A DNA stretch of 64,000 nucleotides from the NCBI RefSeq assembly GCF_004571135.1, contig NZ_SPSB01000002.1:124001-188000 (forward strand). Reading direction: 5' to 3'. This document shows positions 18,480 to 27,916 of this stretch, piece after piece. The notes under the pieces were generated by a model, which worked only from the letters and a program-made list of their open reading frames with translations, was not told the origin of the DNA and searched no databases. Each line of letters begins with the position of its first letter. Within the stretch, counting starts at the first letter, position 1. Made by a program: the position numbers and the translations under genes. This stretch comes from Algoriphagus kandeliae (GTDB lineage: Bacteria > Bacteroidota > Bacteroidia > Cytophagales > Cyclobacteriaceae).

Positions 18480-19022
18480 GTGAATAGAATAATTGTTTTT
18501 GTATTACTTCTTTTTAGCTGGGCTACTACTTCCTGCAGGGAGGATGTGGATGCTAAAGCACTACAGGTCTATGAGGGCCCCGTTAACATAGCTTCCAATA
18601 TCCATGTAGTTCAATCCGACTCTGCTATAATCCGATCCGAAATCAGAGCTCCCAAGCAATATGAGTATCTGGAAGGAGACATGGAGTTTCCTGAAGGTGT
18701 GGAAATCCAATTCTATGAAAAAGACGGAACCCTAAGTACAACTTTACGAGCGGATAAGGGCTATTTTAACAAAAAGGATAATCTTTATCGAGGTGTTGGA
18801 GATGTGCAAGTAATCAATATGCTGGAGGACCAAAGTTTACAGGCTGAAGAGTTGTATTGGGACCCAACAAAAAAGATTATTTATACGGAAACATTCGTAA
18901 CGGTACGAGATAAGCAAACCCTTTTCAACGGAACAGGAATGGTAGCCGATGAAAGCTTTACTAATTACACGCTAAAAAATGTCCGGGATAGCCGCACGCT
19001 TCTTCCCGGTGAAGGCTTATGA
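18480..19022 (+). CDS. lptC: LptC-like LPS export lipoprotein
   Basis: LptC anchors the periplasmic LPS bridge to the LptBFG exporter. This 180-residue form begins MNRIIVFVLLLFSWATTSC from a GTG start. The lipobox-like end suggests a lipoprotein, where the E. coli version is a transmembrane protein. The body is beta-rich with FYEKDGTLSTTLRADKGYF and RDKQTLFNGTGMVAD, typical of the LptC/OstA jelly-roll. Its stop overlaps the next small gene by 4 bp. Confidence 0.85.
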   Translation: MNRIIVFVLLLFSWATTSCREDVDAKALQVYEGPVNIASNIHVVQSDSAIIRSEIRAPKQYEYLEGDMEFPEGVEIQFYEKDGTLSTTLRADKGYFNKKDNLYRGVGDVQVINMLEDQSLQAEELYWDPTKKIIYTETFVTVRDKQTLFNGTGMVADESFTNYTLKNVRDSRTLLPGEGL

Positions 19023-19225
19023 AACTTGCAGACGTTTTAATTCTTTCCCTTGCTTTGGCTTTGATAATCATAGGCATCCACCAAACGCTAACGGTTGGTA
19101 TTGGCTTCTCTTATACCATTTTTATGTTTGCGGTAGCCTTGCTATTTTGGTTTCAATATCGAAAAACTAAGCGGGCAGAAGAGAATGAAAATTCAGCTCC
19201 AAAAAGCAAAAAGAATAAGCGATAG
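19019..19225 (+). CDS. small membrane protein, unknown
   Basis: This 68-residue protein has two predicted membrane segments (about residues 4-22 and 28-46) and a highly charged, Lys-rich tail (KTKRAEENEN...SKKNKR). It overlaps lptC by 4 bp and ends 3 bp before the CNNM gene, so it is clearly part of that operon. I do not recognise a family; it may assist envelope assembly, but only context says so. Confidence 0.65.
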   Translation: MKLADVLILSLALALIIIGIHQTLTVGIGFSYTIFMFAVALLFWFQYRKTKRAEENENSAPKSKKNKR

Positions 19226-19228
19226 GCT

Positions 19229-20509
19229 ATGGAAACAAGCTACTTGATTTACGTTATCATTACCCTGCTGTTTTCGGCCCTATTCTCAGGAATAGAAATC
19301 GCCTACATTTCTGCCAACAAACTCCAAATTGAACTTCAGAGTAAGCAAGGTGCTTTAAGCGGAAAAATCCTGAGCAGCTTCGTGCAACGCCCCGGTCAAT
19401 TCATTGGGACCACCCTAATGGGAAACACCATTTCCTTGGTGCTTTACGGTACTTTTATGGCCTTTCTCTTGGAAGAACCCCTTGCAAATTGGCTTCCGGA
19501 AGGTTTTAATCAAGAAGGGGTAGTCCTCATTTTACAAACCCTCATCTCCACTTTGATTGTCTTAGTGACTGCTGAATTTTTGCCAAAAAGTGTCTTCATG
19601 CTTAACCCCAACAGGATGCTTCACTTTTTTGCAGTTCCTTTTCTGATGATTTACTACGTGATGTATCCGGTGGTTTGGGCAGTAGTAGGTCTTTCCCGAT
19701 TTTTCATCACCAAAGTTTTACGTCTCGAATACAGTGAAGACAAACCGGTTTTTACCGTAACGGACTTAAACAGCTTTATCCAAAACCATCTTTACCAAGA
19801 CCGCTCAGAAGGTAATGCGGAGATTGACACCAAGATTTTTGACAATGCGGTAGAATTCAAAACTATTCGCGTAAGGGAATGTATGATTCCTCGAACTGAT
19901 ATTGTTGCTGTTGAAGTAGAGGACACGGTCGAAGAACTGAAAGAGGTTTTTGCTGAAAGTGGCCATTCCAAAATCATTGTTTATCGAGAAACCATTGATG
20001 ATGTAATCGGCTATTGCCATCAGCTGGAGCTTTTCAAAAAACCTAAGACCATTGAAGAAATCCTCACTCCCATCATTATTGTGCCTGAATCAGCATTGGC
20101 GAATGAATTATTAATCCAATTTATTCAAGAGCGAAAAAGCTTGGCTTTGGTAGTAGATGAATTTGGCGGAACCAGCGGAATTGTGTCTATGGAAGATATT
20201 ATTGAGGAAATTTTCGGGGAAATCGAGGATGAGTACGATAGCGATGATTTGATCGAACAAAAAATCTCCGATCAGGAATATTTGCTGAGTGCCCGACATG
20301 AAATTGATTATTTGAATGATAAATATGAGTGGAATCTTCCTGTTGGAGACTATGAAACCCTCTCGGGGTTGATTTTATCCTACACCGAAAATCTTCCAAA
20401 AAAAGGGGAGTCCGTGACAATAGGCCCCTTTACTTTTACAATCGTCTCCAAACAAGAGCATCGCATCGACTCTCTACGCCTGAAAATCAACCCATCTACA
20501 ACTTTTTAG
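19229..20509 (+). CDS. CNNM/CorC-type transporter (hemolysin family)
   Basis: This is a 426-residue protein with an N-terminal DUF21/CNNM domain of about four membrane segments (GIEIAYISANKLQIEL). Paired CBS domains follow (VRECMIPRTDIVAVE, ESALANELLIQFIQERKS, VVDEFGGTSGIVSMEDI), then a CorC_HlyC C-terminal domain. Such proteins move or sense Mg2+ or Co2+ at the inner membrane. The name hemolysin is historical. It is co-transcribed with lptC and the small membrane protein. Confidence 0.88.
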   Translation: METSYLIYVIITLLFSALFSGIEIAYISANKLQIELQSKQGALSGKILSSFVQRPGQFIGTTLMGNTISLVLYGTFMAFLLEEPLANWLPEGFNQEGVVLILQTLISTLIVLVTAEFLPKSVFMLNPNRMLHFFAVPFLMIYYVMYPVVWAVVGLSRFFITKVLRLEYSEDKPVFTVTDLNSFIQNHLYQDRSEGNAEIDTKIFDNAVEFKTIRVRECMIPRTDIVAVEVEDTVEELKEVFAESGHSKIIVYRETIDDVIGYCHQLELFKKPKTIEEILTPIIIVPESALANELLIQFIQERKSLALVVDEFGGTSGIVSMEDIIEEIFGEIEDEYDSDDLIEQKISDQEYLLSARHEIDYLNDKYEWNLPVGDYETLSGLILSYTENLPKKGESVTIGPFTFTIVSKQEHRIDSLRLKINPSTTF

Positions 20510-20594
20510 ATAAGGCTTTGATTCAGAATATATTTTGAAAATCGTTCGCAATGCTATTATTTTGCGTCTCTTCTAAAAAAGTGTACTAAATCTA

Positions 20595-22703
20595 ATGGCG
20601 TTAATTAAAGAAATAAGACAGCGGACAGGTCTCGCAATCGGTGTAATTGCCGGCGGGTTGATTCTATTCCTTTTGGGTGGGGATTTGCTAAGTCCTAACT
20701 CCACTTTATTGGGATCAAACAACCCTGTAGTGGGTGAAATTGCTGGTGAAGAAATCACCTACCAAGAGTATGTTGATAAGGTGGAAGAATTCCGCATTGC
20801 TTATCAGCAGCGAACTGGAAGAGCTCCTTCTGAAGTGGAAATGTTTACCGTTCGGGAGCAGGCTTGGCAGGCCATGATCGTTGAAAAAGTATTCGACGAA
20901 GAATACGAAAAGCTGGGAATGACCATCTCTCCAGAGGAATTGGTGGATATGGTACAGGGTAAAAACATCGTCCCTGAACTCAGACAGCAATTGATCAACC
21001 CACAAACCGGTCTGTTTGACAAAACCCAGTTGATTGCATTTCTTCAGTCATTGGAGACCGCTGACCCAGCTCAGCAGGCTTTCTGGGCTCAACAGGAACA
21101 ACTTTTCGCAGAGTCTCGCCTTCGAATCAAGTATGACAACTTACTGTCTACTTCTGAGTATGCTACTTCTGCAGAAGGCAAAATGGAATACAAAGCAGCA
21201 AATACCATTGCTGAAGCCTCTATCCTTTTCGTGCCTTACTATGCTATTCCAGACACTGCTATTTCAGTTAGTGAATCTGAGATGGAAGCATATCTAAGAG
21301 ATAATAAGGAGAAATTCCAAACCGGAAATACTGCAAACATTGAATATGTAAACTTCTCTATTCTTCCTAGCAGTGCTGACTCTGCTGCTGTGATTGAGGA
21401 AATCACTCAATTGACAGAAGAATTGAAAAATGCCGACAATGACTCTGTTTTTGTAAACAGAAACTCTGACTTACGTCCTGCATTTTACACTTTCCGCCCT
21501 GGAGATGAGTTTCCGGAGGATTTGACTCGAAATGTATCTGAATTTGTGGAAGGCGAAACTTATGGTCCTTTCGTCACTGCGAATTCTACTTATATCAGCT
21601 TCAAAGTTTCTGACAAATACGAAGGAACTCCTCGCATGAGAGCTTCTCACATTTTGTTTAGCACAGAAGGTTTGGCCGATGCTGCTAAGGCCGATGTAAA
21701 AGCGCAGGCAGAAGAAGTTCTTCAGGACTTAAAAAACGGTGGTGATTTCGCTACTGCTGCTCGTAATTACGGTCAGGATGGAACTTCACAAACTGGTGGT
21801 GATTTGGGATGGTTTGCTAAAGAAGAATTTGTGGACGAATTCGCAGAAGCTACCTATGCACGAAGAACAACTGGTTTGTTGCCAAATTTGGTAGAAACCG
21901 AATATGGATACCACATCATTGAAGTAACTGACCTTCCTAAAACCGAGTACACCAAAATCGCAGTACTTCAGAAAGAATTGATCGCTTCTGATGCTACTAG
22001 AAATGAAGCATTCAGAAATGCTGATTCTTTCGCTGCTGAGTCCGGTAACAGAAATGAGTTCACTGAAAATGCTGTAGACCAAAATTACCGAGTACTTCAA
22101 GCAAACAATGTAGATGCTACATCCAGAAACCTAAACAATCTTCAAAATGCCCGCGAAATTATCCGATGGGCTTTTGCTGAGGCTACTGAAGGTGAAGTTT
22201 CTCCAGTATTCGAATTAGAAAACGCTTACATCGTAGCGACTTTGGTGAGTAAGAAAGAAGAAGAAGAGACTACCTTGGCAGATGTAAGAGATCAAGTGGA
22301 AGGTCAAGTTCGAAATGACAAGAAGGCTGCCTTGATTATGGAAGCACTTGCTGGAAAGAGCACTTTGGAGGAGATGAAAGCTGTCTATGGTGATGATGCT
22401 TCCCTGAACGAAATTCCTGACTTGAAATTGAGCTCTTCAGTAATTCCTGGAATCGGATTTGCGCCTAAGGCTGTGGGAGCGATTTTTGGACTTTCTGAAG
22501 GAGGAATTACCAAGCCTATTCAAGAAGACATTGGAATCATTGTTGGTAAATTGAATACGCTAACTCCAGCGGCAGATATTGCTGATTACACCATTTATCA
22601 GGCACAGCTGGCTCAAAGCGGTGCGCAACGGGTTTCTTATCAAGTCATGATGGCGCTGGAAGATCTCGCAGATGTCAAGGACTACCGATACAAATACTTC
22701 TAA
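20595..22703 (+). CDS. PpiD/SurA-like peptidyl-prolyl isomerase
   Basis: This 702-residue foldase is anchored by one N-terminal membrane helix (residues about 13-33). It has a SurA_N domain (FRIAYQQRTGRAPSEVEM...), one parvulin domain (RASHILFSTEG to YGYHIIEVTDL, about residues 350-455), and a long C-terminal region. It probably helps outer-membrane proteins fold in the periplasm. Only one parvulin domain is evident, as in PpiD. An 85-bp gap separates it from the CNNM gene and a terminator follows. Confidence 0.88.
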   Translation: MALIKEIRQRTGLAIGVIAGGLILFLLGGDLLSPNSTLLGSNNPVVGEIAGEEITYQEYVDKVEEFRIAYQQRTGRAPSEVEMFTVREQAWQAMIVEKVFDEEYEKLGMTISPEELVDMVQGKNIVPELRQQLINPQTGLFDKTQLIAFLQSLETADPAQQAFWAQQEQLFAESRLRIKYDNLLSTSEYATSAEGKMEYKAANTIAEASILFVPYYAIPDTAISVSESEMEAYLRDNKEKFQTGNTANIEYVNFSILPSSADSAAVIEEITQLTEELKNADNDSVFVNRNSDLRPAFYTFRPGDEFPEDLTRNVSEFVEGETYGPFVTANSTYISFKVSDKYEGTPRMRASHILFSTEGLADAAKADVKAQAEEVLQDLKNGGDFATAARNYGQDGTSQTGGDLGWFAKEEFVDEFAEATYARRTTGLLPNLVETEYGYHIIEVTDLPKTEYTKIAVLQKELIASDATRNEAFRNADSFAAESGNRNEFTENAVDQNYRVLQANNVDATSRNLNNLQNAREIIRWAFAEATEGEVSPVFELENAYIVATLVSKKEEEETTLADVRDQVEGQVRNDKKAALIMEALAGKSTLEEMKAVYGDDASLNEIPDLKLSSSVIPGIGFAPKAVGAIFGLSEGGITKPIQEDIGIIVGKLNTLTPAADIADYTIYQAQLAQSGAQRVSYQVMMALEDLADVKDYRYKYF

Positions 22704-22716
22704 ACAACCAAATTGG

Positions 22717-22747
22717 AACCCATGTCACTCGGCATGGGTTTCTTTTT
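22717..22747 (+). terminator. rho-independent terminator after the PpiD-like gene
   Basis: The 8-bp stem aacccatg/catgggtt (22717-22724 and 22733-22740) has an 8-nt loop and is followed by TCTTTTT. Confidence 0.88.
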
Positions 22748-22772
22748 AGAATTAAAATTCGAAAGGTAGAAA

Positions 22773-23042
22773 ATGTTACAGAAGCCCTTTAGCAAAGAGA
22801 CTTTCAAAGAAAAGCTCGAGGCACATGGAGAATTTCCCATGCTTTATATGTTTAAATTCATTGTCCCGAATGGACGGGAAAATGAAATAGGTGCGATCTT
22901 CCCAAAAAATGAGATGAGCCTAAAAGCAAGCTCTGGAGGAAAATACGTGAGCACCACGATTCAAGTGATGGTACACAGTGCCGATGAAATCATCAATTAC
23001 TATGAAAAAGCCTCTTCCATAGAGGGAGTAATTTCACTTTAA
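22773..23042 (+). CDS. DUF493 family protein
   Basis: This 89-residue protein has the DUF493 (YbeD-like) ferredoxin-fold pattern: FPMLYMFKFIVPNG, then KASSGGKYVSTTIQVMVHSAD and an EGVISL end. YbeD-like proteins resemble ACT regulatory domains; their ligand is unknown. It heads a small operon with a pterin dehydratase (12-bp gap) and rsmI. Confidence 0.8.
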   Translation: MLQKPFSKETFKEKLEAHGEFPMLYMFKFIVPNGRENEIGAIFPKNEMSLKASSGGKYVSTTIQVMVHSADEIINYYEKASSIEGVISL

Positions 23043-23054
23043 AATTTCTAGCTG

Positions 23055-23288
23055 ATGTGGAAAGAAGAAAATAATCGACTCAAAAAAACCTTTACCTTCA
23101 AGGATTTCCAAGAGGCATTTGCCTTCATGACTCGAGTGGCCTTTTTGGCAGAAGCTCAGCAGCATCATCCTAATTGGAGTAATGTGTATAATACAGTTGA
23201 GATCGAACTGACTACACATGATGCGGGAAATACGGTAACTGAAAAAGATCATCAACTAGCAAAAGCTATCGATGCTATCCTAGCATGA
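23055..23288 (+). CDS. 4a-hydroxytetrahydrobiopterin dehydratase (PCD/DCoH)
   Basis: This 77-residue protein carries the PCD active-site signature [18 protein letters not shown] followed by [13 protein letters not shown]. The enzyme dehydrates 4a-carbinolamine pterin to regenerate the cofactor of aromatic amino-acid hydroxylases. It is slightly shorter than the usual 95-110 aa because the N-terminal helix is brief. The stop overlaps rsmI by 4 bp. Confidence 0.9.
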   Translation: MWKEENNRLKKTFTFKDFQEAFAFMTRVAFLAEAQQHHPNWSNVYNTVEIELTTHDAGNTVTEKDHQLAKAIDAILA

Positions 23289-24028
23289 GCGAATCACTTC
23301 CCATCAGTTTGTATCTGGTTCCAACACCGATTGGAAATCTCAAGGACATCACCCTTCGGGCCCTAGAGATCCTCCAATCGGTGGATGTGATCTTAGCCGA
23401 AGATACACGAACCACGGGAATGCTGCTCAAGCATCTTGAAATTTCCAATTCCCTTCAATCCTACCATATTTTCAACGAACACAAAGCTGTGGAAAAGTTG
23501 GTAGAGCGAATGAGGAGAGGAGAAGTTTTTGCTCTGGTTTCAGATGCTGGGACGCCAGCAATCTCAGACCCCGGATTCCTACTGGTGAGAGAAGTAATAG
23601 CGGCTGGATTAGCGGTTCAAAGTCTTCCTGGCCCTACTGCTTTTGTGCCAGCATTGGTCAATTCAGGTTTACCTAACGACCGATTCGTCTTTGAAGGATT
23701 TCTTCCACATAAAAAAGGCCGTAAAACCCGGATTGATTCCTTGGTGGATGAACCTAGGACGATGGTTTTTTATGAATCTCCTCATCGCTTAATCAAGACC
23801 TTAGAGCAGCTTGCGGAAGCTTTTGGTGCGGACAGACAAGCCTGTGTTTCTCGTGAATTGACAAAAATCCACGAGGAAAATGTCCGAGGAACCTTAGAAG
23901 AGTTGATCGCTTATTATGAGACAAATCCATTGAAAGGGGAAATAGTACTCACTGTTGCCGGCAAACCTGAAAGGAAGGAATCAAGAGAAGAAAAACAGGA
24001 AAAACGATCTAAAAAATATCGGGATTGA
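23285..24028 (+). CDS. rsmI: 16S rRNA (cytidine1402-2'-O)-methyltransferase
   Basis: RsmI methylates the ribose of C1402 in the decoding centre. The tetrapyrrole-methylase fold is clear: [49 protein letters not shown] and [12 protein letters not shown], then FYESPHRL. It has 247 aa including a charged C-terminal tail ([14 protein letters not shown]). It overlaps the PCD gene by 4 bp. Confidence 0.94.
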   Translation: MSESLPISLYLVPTPIGNLKDITLRALEILQSVDVILAEDTRTTGMLLKHLEISNSLQSYHIFNEHKAVEKLVERMRRGEVFALVSDAGTPAISDPGFLLVREVIAAGLAVQSLPGPTAFVPALVNSGLPNDRFVFEGFLPHKKGRKTRIDSLVDEPRTMVFYESPHRLIKTLEQLAEAFGADRQACVSRELTKIHEENVRGTLEELIAYYETNPLKGEIVLTVAGKPERKESREEKQEKRSKKYRD

Positions 24029-24073
24029 GACCCCACATCTTTTTCCACCCTTACTTTTAAAACCGAATTACCC

Positions 24074-24880
24074 ATGCTCAGTCAAGAAAAACTCCAGCTA
24101 CTGTTAGAGCAAACCCAAGAAATAGCCAAGTCTGTTGGTGCCTTTATCCGAAAAGAGCGACAACATTTCGATGTGCAAAAAGTCGAGCACAAAGGATTCA
24201 ATGACTTGGTTTCCTATGTGGACAAAGAGGCTGAGCGAAGAATCGTCGAGCAGCTAAGTGAGCTATTTCCAGAGGCAGGTTTTATAACCGAAGAGGGAAC
24301 AAACTCGACAAGAGCTGAGGTATACAATTGGGTCATTGATCCGCTGGATGGCACTACCAATTTTATTCATGGTTTGCCGATATTCTCCGTAAGTATCGCC
24401 TTGATGGAGCGGGATGAAGTTATTCTAGGTGTGGTTTACGAAATCAACCTCCACGAATGCTTCTATGCAGTCAAAGGAGGAGGAGCTTTTTGCAATGAAA
24501 CTCCAATCCATGTTAGTAAAGCGCCGAACCTAGCAGCTTCCCTGATAGCTACAGGCTTTCCTTACTATAATTTTGAACAGATAGATAAATACCTAGCTGC
24601 ATTGAAATCCCTGATGCAAAGCACACATGGACTTCGTCGCTTTGGTTCTGCAGCGGTTGATTTAGCTTATGTAGCTATGGGTAGAATCGAAGGATTTTTT
24701 GAATACAACTTAAACTCTTATGATGTGGCAGCAGGTTCCTTGATTGTCCAAGAAGCAGGAGGGAAGGTCACGGATTTTTCAGGAGGCTCAGATTACATTT
24801 TTGGAAGACAGATTGTCGCCACCAATTCCATCATTCATCAAGAATTCCTAGAGGAACTTAATAGGATTTGGTCAGCCTAG
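24074..24880 (+). CDS. inositol monophosphatase family protein
   Basis: This 268-residue Mg2+/Li+-type phosphatase has motif WVIDPLDGTTNFIHGLP (metal-binding Asp residues) and a second motif YDVAAGSLIVQEAGGKV, with ITEEG earlier. In bacteria such enzymes (SuhB/CysQ-like) hydrolyse inositol phosphate, related sugar phosphates or PAP; the substrate is not evident. The gene starts 45 bp after rsmI and ends overlapping the convergent transporter by 9 bp. Confidence 0.88.
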   Translation: MLSQEKLQLLLEQTQEIAKSVGAFIRKERQHFDVQKVEHKGFNDLVSYVDKEAERRIVEQLSELFPEAGFITEEGTNSTRAEVYNWVIDPLDGTTNFIHGLPIFSVSIALMERDEVILGVVYEINLHECFYAVKGGGAFCNETPIHVSKAPNLAASLIATGFPYYNFEQIDKYLAALKSLMQSTHGLRRFGSAAVDLAYVAMGRIEGFFEYNLNSYDVAAGSLIVQEAGGKVTDFSGGSDYIFGRQIVATNSIIHQEFLEELNRIWSA

Positions 24881-25780
24881 GAAAAAATACCAGCACCCCA
24901 AGGTGACTAGTGAAACCACCATCCCCAAACCAGAAAGCAAAGCCGCTAATCGCGGCGCCAAATTATAATTGATTGCCACGATCGAGCCCGTAATCATCGG
25001 TGCCATGGCAGACTCCAAAACGGTCACTTTGAAAGTCAACCCCTCTGCATCCATGAAATTTCGGTAGAGGATATAGATTAATGCCGGAGCCAGAAGCAAT
25101 CGGTATCCAAGTCCCGCCCAAAAATAAAGAGACTTCAAATCAGCTCGCTCCACCCGAAAACGTAAACCAATAGCCAAAAGGGCCATCGGAGCCATGGACT
25201 TCCCAATTAAAGTTAGGAATGGAAGCAGGAATTCAGGCGTTTTCAGCCCCACAAGACTCATAATCAGGGTTCCAATCAAAAATCCAAAGGGCGGGAACTT
25301 CAATATTTTCCAAGGGATTTGCCGGTAATCTCCGGACTGGTGACTATAGATCGAACCAATGATAATAGCCATAGATGAAACCAATAGAAATGAACCCCCT
25401 TGATCCATCAATAAGGCAATGGGTAATCCCTCAATTCCATAAAGTGCTTCTACAACCGGGAAACCCAAAAATGAGGTATTGGCCAAACCGGCTACAATTG
25501 ATAGACAACCTGTAACCTGAGGGCTCCAGCCCAAGATTCTCCCCAAAATCCCAAAAATCAACCAAGAAAGGAAAAAGGTCAACCAGGCGGCCGATACCGG
25601 AATCAGTAACTCCCAACTAGGTTCAATGCTAGGAATATACAAAAGAGCGATGGCAGGAAGCACTAAATTAAACAGGTAACTATTCACCCATTTTATTGCT
25701 TTTTCAACAGGAAATCCGGGTCTACGCTGGCCAATTAGCCCAAGTACCAAAAACAAAAAAGCAAGGAAAGCCCCGATCAT
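24872..25780 (-). CDS. AEC family transporter
   Basis: This 302-residue membrane protein of the auxin efflux carrier fold has ten hydrophobic segments. The repeat-related motifs around VAGLANTSFLGFPVVEALYG and VLESAMAPMITGSIVAINYN mark the two crossover helices. Bacterial AEC proteins export or import organic acids; the substrate here is unknown. It is monocistronic and convergent with the IMPase gene. Confidence 0.85.
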   Translation of the reverse strand: MIGAFLAFLFLVLGLIGQRRPGFPVEKAIKWVNSYLFNLVLPAIALLYIPSIEPSWELLIPVSAAWLTFFLSWLIFGILGRILGWSPQVTGCLSIVAGLANTSFLGFPVVEALYGIEGLPIALLMDQGGSFLLVSSMAIIIGSIYSHQSGDYRQIPWKILKFPPFGFLIGTLIMSLVGLKTPEFLLPFLTLIGKSMAPMALLAIGLRFRVERADLKSLYFWAGLGYRLLLAPALIYILYRNFMDAEGLTFKVTVLESAMAPMITGSIVAINYNLAPRLAALLSGLGMVVSLVTLGCWYFFLG

Positions 25781-25881
25781 AAGGGAAAGATAAAAACTCA
25801 GGTTTTATTAACATAAAAATAATTTGGCATCATTGTAGCAGGCTGATAATCAGGATACTTTTACCGAAAGGAAAATGGCTT

Positions 25882-26109
25882 ATGAAAAAACTAATACCTA
25901 TCCTTATCGACAATAAATACTGGATACAATTATCCCAGCTACAAAGCGAGCAGGCCAAAAAGCTGAAGTCTTGGCTCCCATCCGGTTCATTAAAGAACCT
26001 CACCTATCAAGGAATACTTTTGAAGGATTGTCTACAATTCGAAACTTATGAATACTGGTTTCGGAATCAAGGTTTGAGAAACCAACGACAAGAACATTTG
26101 GATTTCTAA
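25882..26109 (+). CDS. hypothetical protein, 75 aa
   Basis: This small basic protein (MKKLIPILIDNKYWIQLSQL...) has no signal or membrane segment. It is rich in Leu, Gln and Trp and may be a short helical protein. It overlaps the end of the convergent 124-aa gene by 4 bp. I recognise no family. Clean spacing from its neighbours and a plausible start support it as a real gene, though weakly. Confidence 0.5.
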   Translation: MKKLIPILIDNKYWIQLSQLQSEQAKKLKSWLPSGSLKNLTYQGILLKDCLQFETYEYWFRNQGLRNQRQEHLDF

Positions 26110-26480
26110 TCCAAACCGAAGTTTTTCCGCTTTTCTGAAAAGTATTTTTCAAGATCCGGGTAAAAGGAACTACTCGCCTCAGGGATTCCATCCAACACCA
26201 ATTCCATTCTTCCGTCCCAGGAATCTTGATTGACCTGCATTCCTTCGATCAAATAGATCAAATCCTCCAGAGTCATGGGCTCATCAACTTTGGATGGGTA
26301 AAGCATATAGTCATTTCCATAAAAATCGACTGCCTCGAGTTGAATCATCCGATCAATTTCATGGGCATAAATACTGATCTGCTCTCCCCATTGACTTTCG
26401 GGATAGTGTAAGCGTACCAAAAGAGCCGAATTGGTATCTTCAGAGAAGTAAGTAGCAGGTCGAAATTTAAAATCTATCAT
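26106..26480 (-). CDS. hypothetical protein, 124 aa
   Basis: This is an acidic soluble protein (MIDFKFRPATYFSEDTNSALL...) with predicted beta strands in the first half and an EDLIYLIEGMQVNQDSW helix. I recognise no family, but the composition looks like a conserved Bacteroidota hypothetical. It is convergent with the 75-aa gene (4-bp overlap) and divergent from glyA. Confidence 0.65.
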   Translation of the reverse strand: MIDFKFRPATYFSEDTNSALLVRLHYPESQWGEQISIYAHEIDRMIQLEAVDFYGNDYMLYPSKVDEPMTLEDLIYLIEGMQVNQDSWDGRMELVLDGIPEASSSFYPDLEKYFSEKRKNFGLD

Positions 26481-26538
26481 TTCCCGAAATTAGGAAAATT
26501 CACCTTTTTCATTCCTCAAATTTCAATTCCTTTCTACA

Positions 26539-26569
26539 TTGGATAATAGGTACTTTCGGGCTATTTTTG
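26539..26569 (+). promoter_or_regulatory. Bacteroidota promoter for glyA
   Basis: TTG at 26539-26541 and TATTTTTG at 26562-26569 are separated by 20 nt, matching the -33/-7 arrangement of the Bacteroidota housekeeping sigma factor. The glyA start is about 60 nt further on. Confidence 0.5.
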
Positions 26570-26632
26570 GACTTCATTTAGCATAGGCCTTTTCTGTTTT
26601 TTGGTACAGCTAGGCTTTCAAACCCCTTGAAT

Positions 26633-27901
26633 ATGAAAAGAGATACGGTTGTATTTGACCTCATCAACAAAGAAGAAGACAGACAAAAGCGAGGCATTGA
26701 ATTGATTGCTTCTGAAAATTTCACCAGCAAGCAAGTCATGGAAGCTGCAGGAAGTGTATTAACGAATAAATATGCGGAAGGACTTCCTAAGAAGCGTTAC
26801 TATGGAGGTTGTGAAGTAGTAGATGAGATCGAGCAAATCGCAATTGACCGGGCAAAAGAACTCTTCGGTGCATCTTGGGCTAATGTGCAGCCTCATTCAG
26901 GGGCTCAGGCAAATGCTGCTGTGATGCTTGCCTGTCTAAATCCCGGTGATGCTATTCTTGGGTTTGATCTAGCACATGGAGGACACTTGACGCATGGTTC
27001 TCCAGTGAATTTCTCTGGTAAGCTTTATGATGCACATTTTTATGGTGTTGAAGAAGAAACCGGAGTCATCAACTATGACAAGGTTGAAGAAAAAGCCCTG
27101 ACAGTAAAGCCCAAAATGATTATCTGCGGAGCTTCAGCTTATTCAAGGGATTGGGATTATGAACGACTTCGGGATATTGCTGATCAAGTGGATGCTATTT
27201 TGCTAGCCGATATTTCCCATCCATCAGGATTGATTGCAAGAGGGCTTTTGAATGATCCTTTGGAATATTGTCATATTGTAACCACCACCACACACAAGAC
27301 TTTGCGTGGTCCAAGAGGGGGTTTGATTATGATGCGCGAAGATTTTGATAATCCATGGGGCTTGACCACACCAAAAGGTGAAATCCGAAAAATGTCTTCT
27401 CTCCTTGATATGGGCGTTTTCCCGGGTACTCAAGGTGGTCCATTGGAGCACATCATCGCCGCTAAAGCAGTAGCTTTCCAAGAAGCACTTTCTGACGAAT
27501 ACATGCATTACATCGTCCAGGTGAAGAAGAATGCGGCAGTGATGGCAGATGAATTTGTCAAGTTGGGATATAAGTTGATCTCAGGAGGAACCGATAATCA
27601 CTTGATGCTGATTGATCTTCGAAACAAGGATATTACTGGAAAACTCGCAGAAGAAACCCTAGGCAAAGTAGATATCACCATCAATAAAAACATGGTTCCT
27701 TTTGATAATAGATCCCCATTTGTGACTTCCGGAATGCGCGTAGGCACCCCAGCGGTGACGACAAGAGGTCTTAAAGAGGACGATATGCGCAAAATTGTTG
27801 GATTGATTGACCGGGCCTTGATGAATCATTCCGATGAGGCAGTCTTGAATCAAATCCGAGCTGAAGTGAATGAATGGATGGTTCAATTTCCTTTATACTA
27901 A
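26633..27901 (+). CDS. glyA: serine hydroxymethyltransferase
   Basis: GlyA interconverts serine and glycine with tetrahydrofolate and supplies one-carbon units. The PLP lysine lies in [14 protein letters not shown] (Lys222 from the chosen ATG). [34 protein letters not shown] and HPSGLIARG are all present. The frame is open from a TTG at 26627; the ATG at 26633 ([11 protein letters not shown]) is the natural start. It is followed at 15 bp by tatC and then rpiB, probably one transcript. Confidence 0.95.
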   Translation: MKRDTVVFDLINKEEDRQKRGIELIASENFTSKQVMEAAGSVLTNKYAEGLPKKRYYGGCEVVDEIEQIAIDRAKELFGASWANVQPHSGAQANAAVMLACLNPGDAILGFDLAHGGHLTHGSPVNFSGKLYDAHFYGVEEETGVINYDKVEEKALTVKPKMIICGASAYSRDWDYERLRDIADQVDAILLADISHPSGLIARGLLNDPLEYCHIVTTTTHKTLRGPRGGLIMMREDFDNPWGLTTPKGEIRKMSSLLDMGVFPGTQGGPLEHIIAAKAVAFQEALSDEYMHYIVQVKKNAAVMADEFVKLGYKLISGGTDNHLMLIDLRNKDITGKLAEETLGKVDITINKNMVPFDNRSPFVTSGMRVGTPAVTTRGLKEDDMRKIVGLIDRALMNHSDEAVLNQIRAEVNEWMVQFPLY

Positions 27902-27916
27902 TCTGTACCTAGTAAA

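Noticed and set aside
25882..26480. A toxin-antitoxin pair
   Set aside because: The two small genes are convergent, not co-transcribed, and neither shows a toxin or antitoxin motif.
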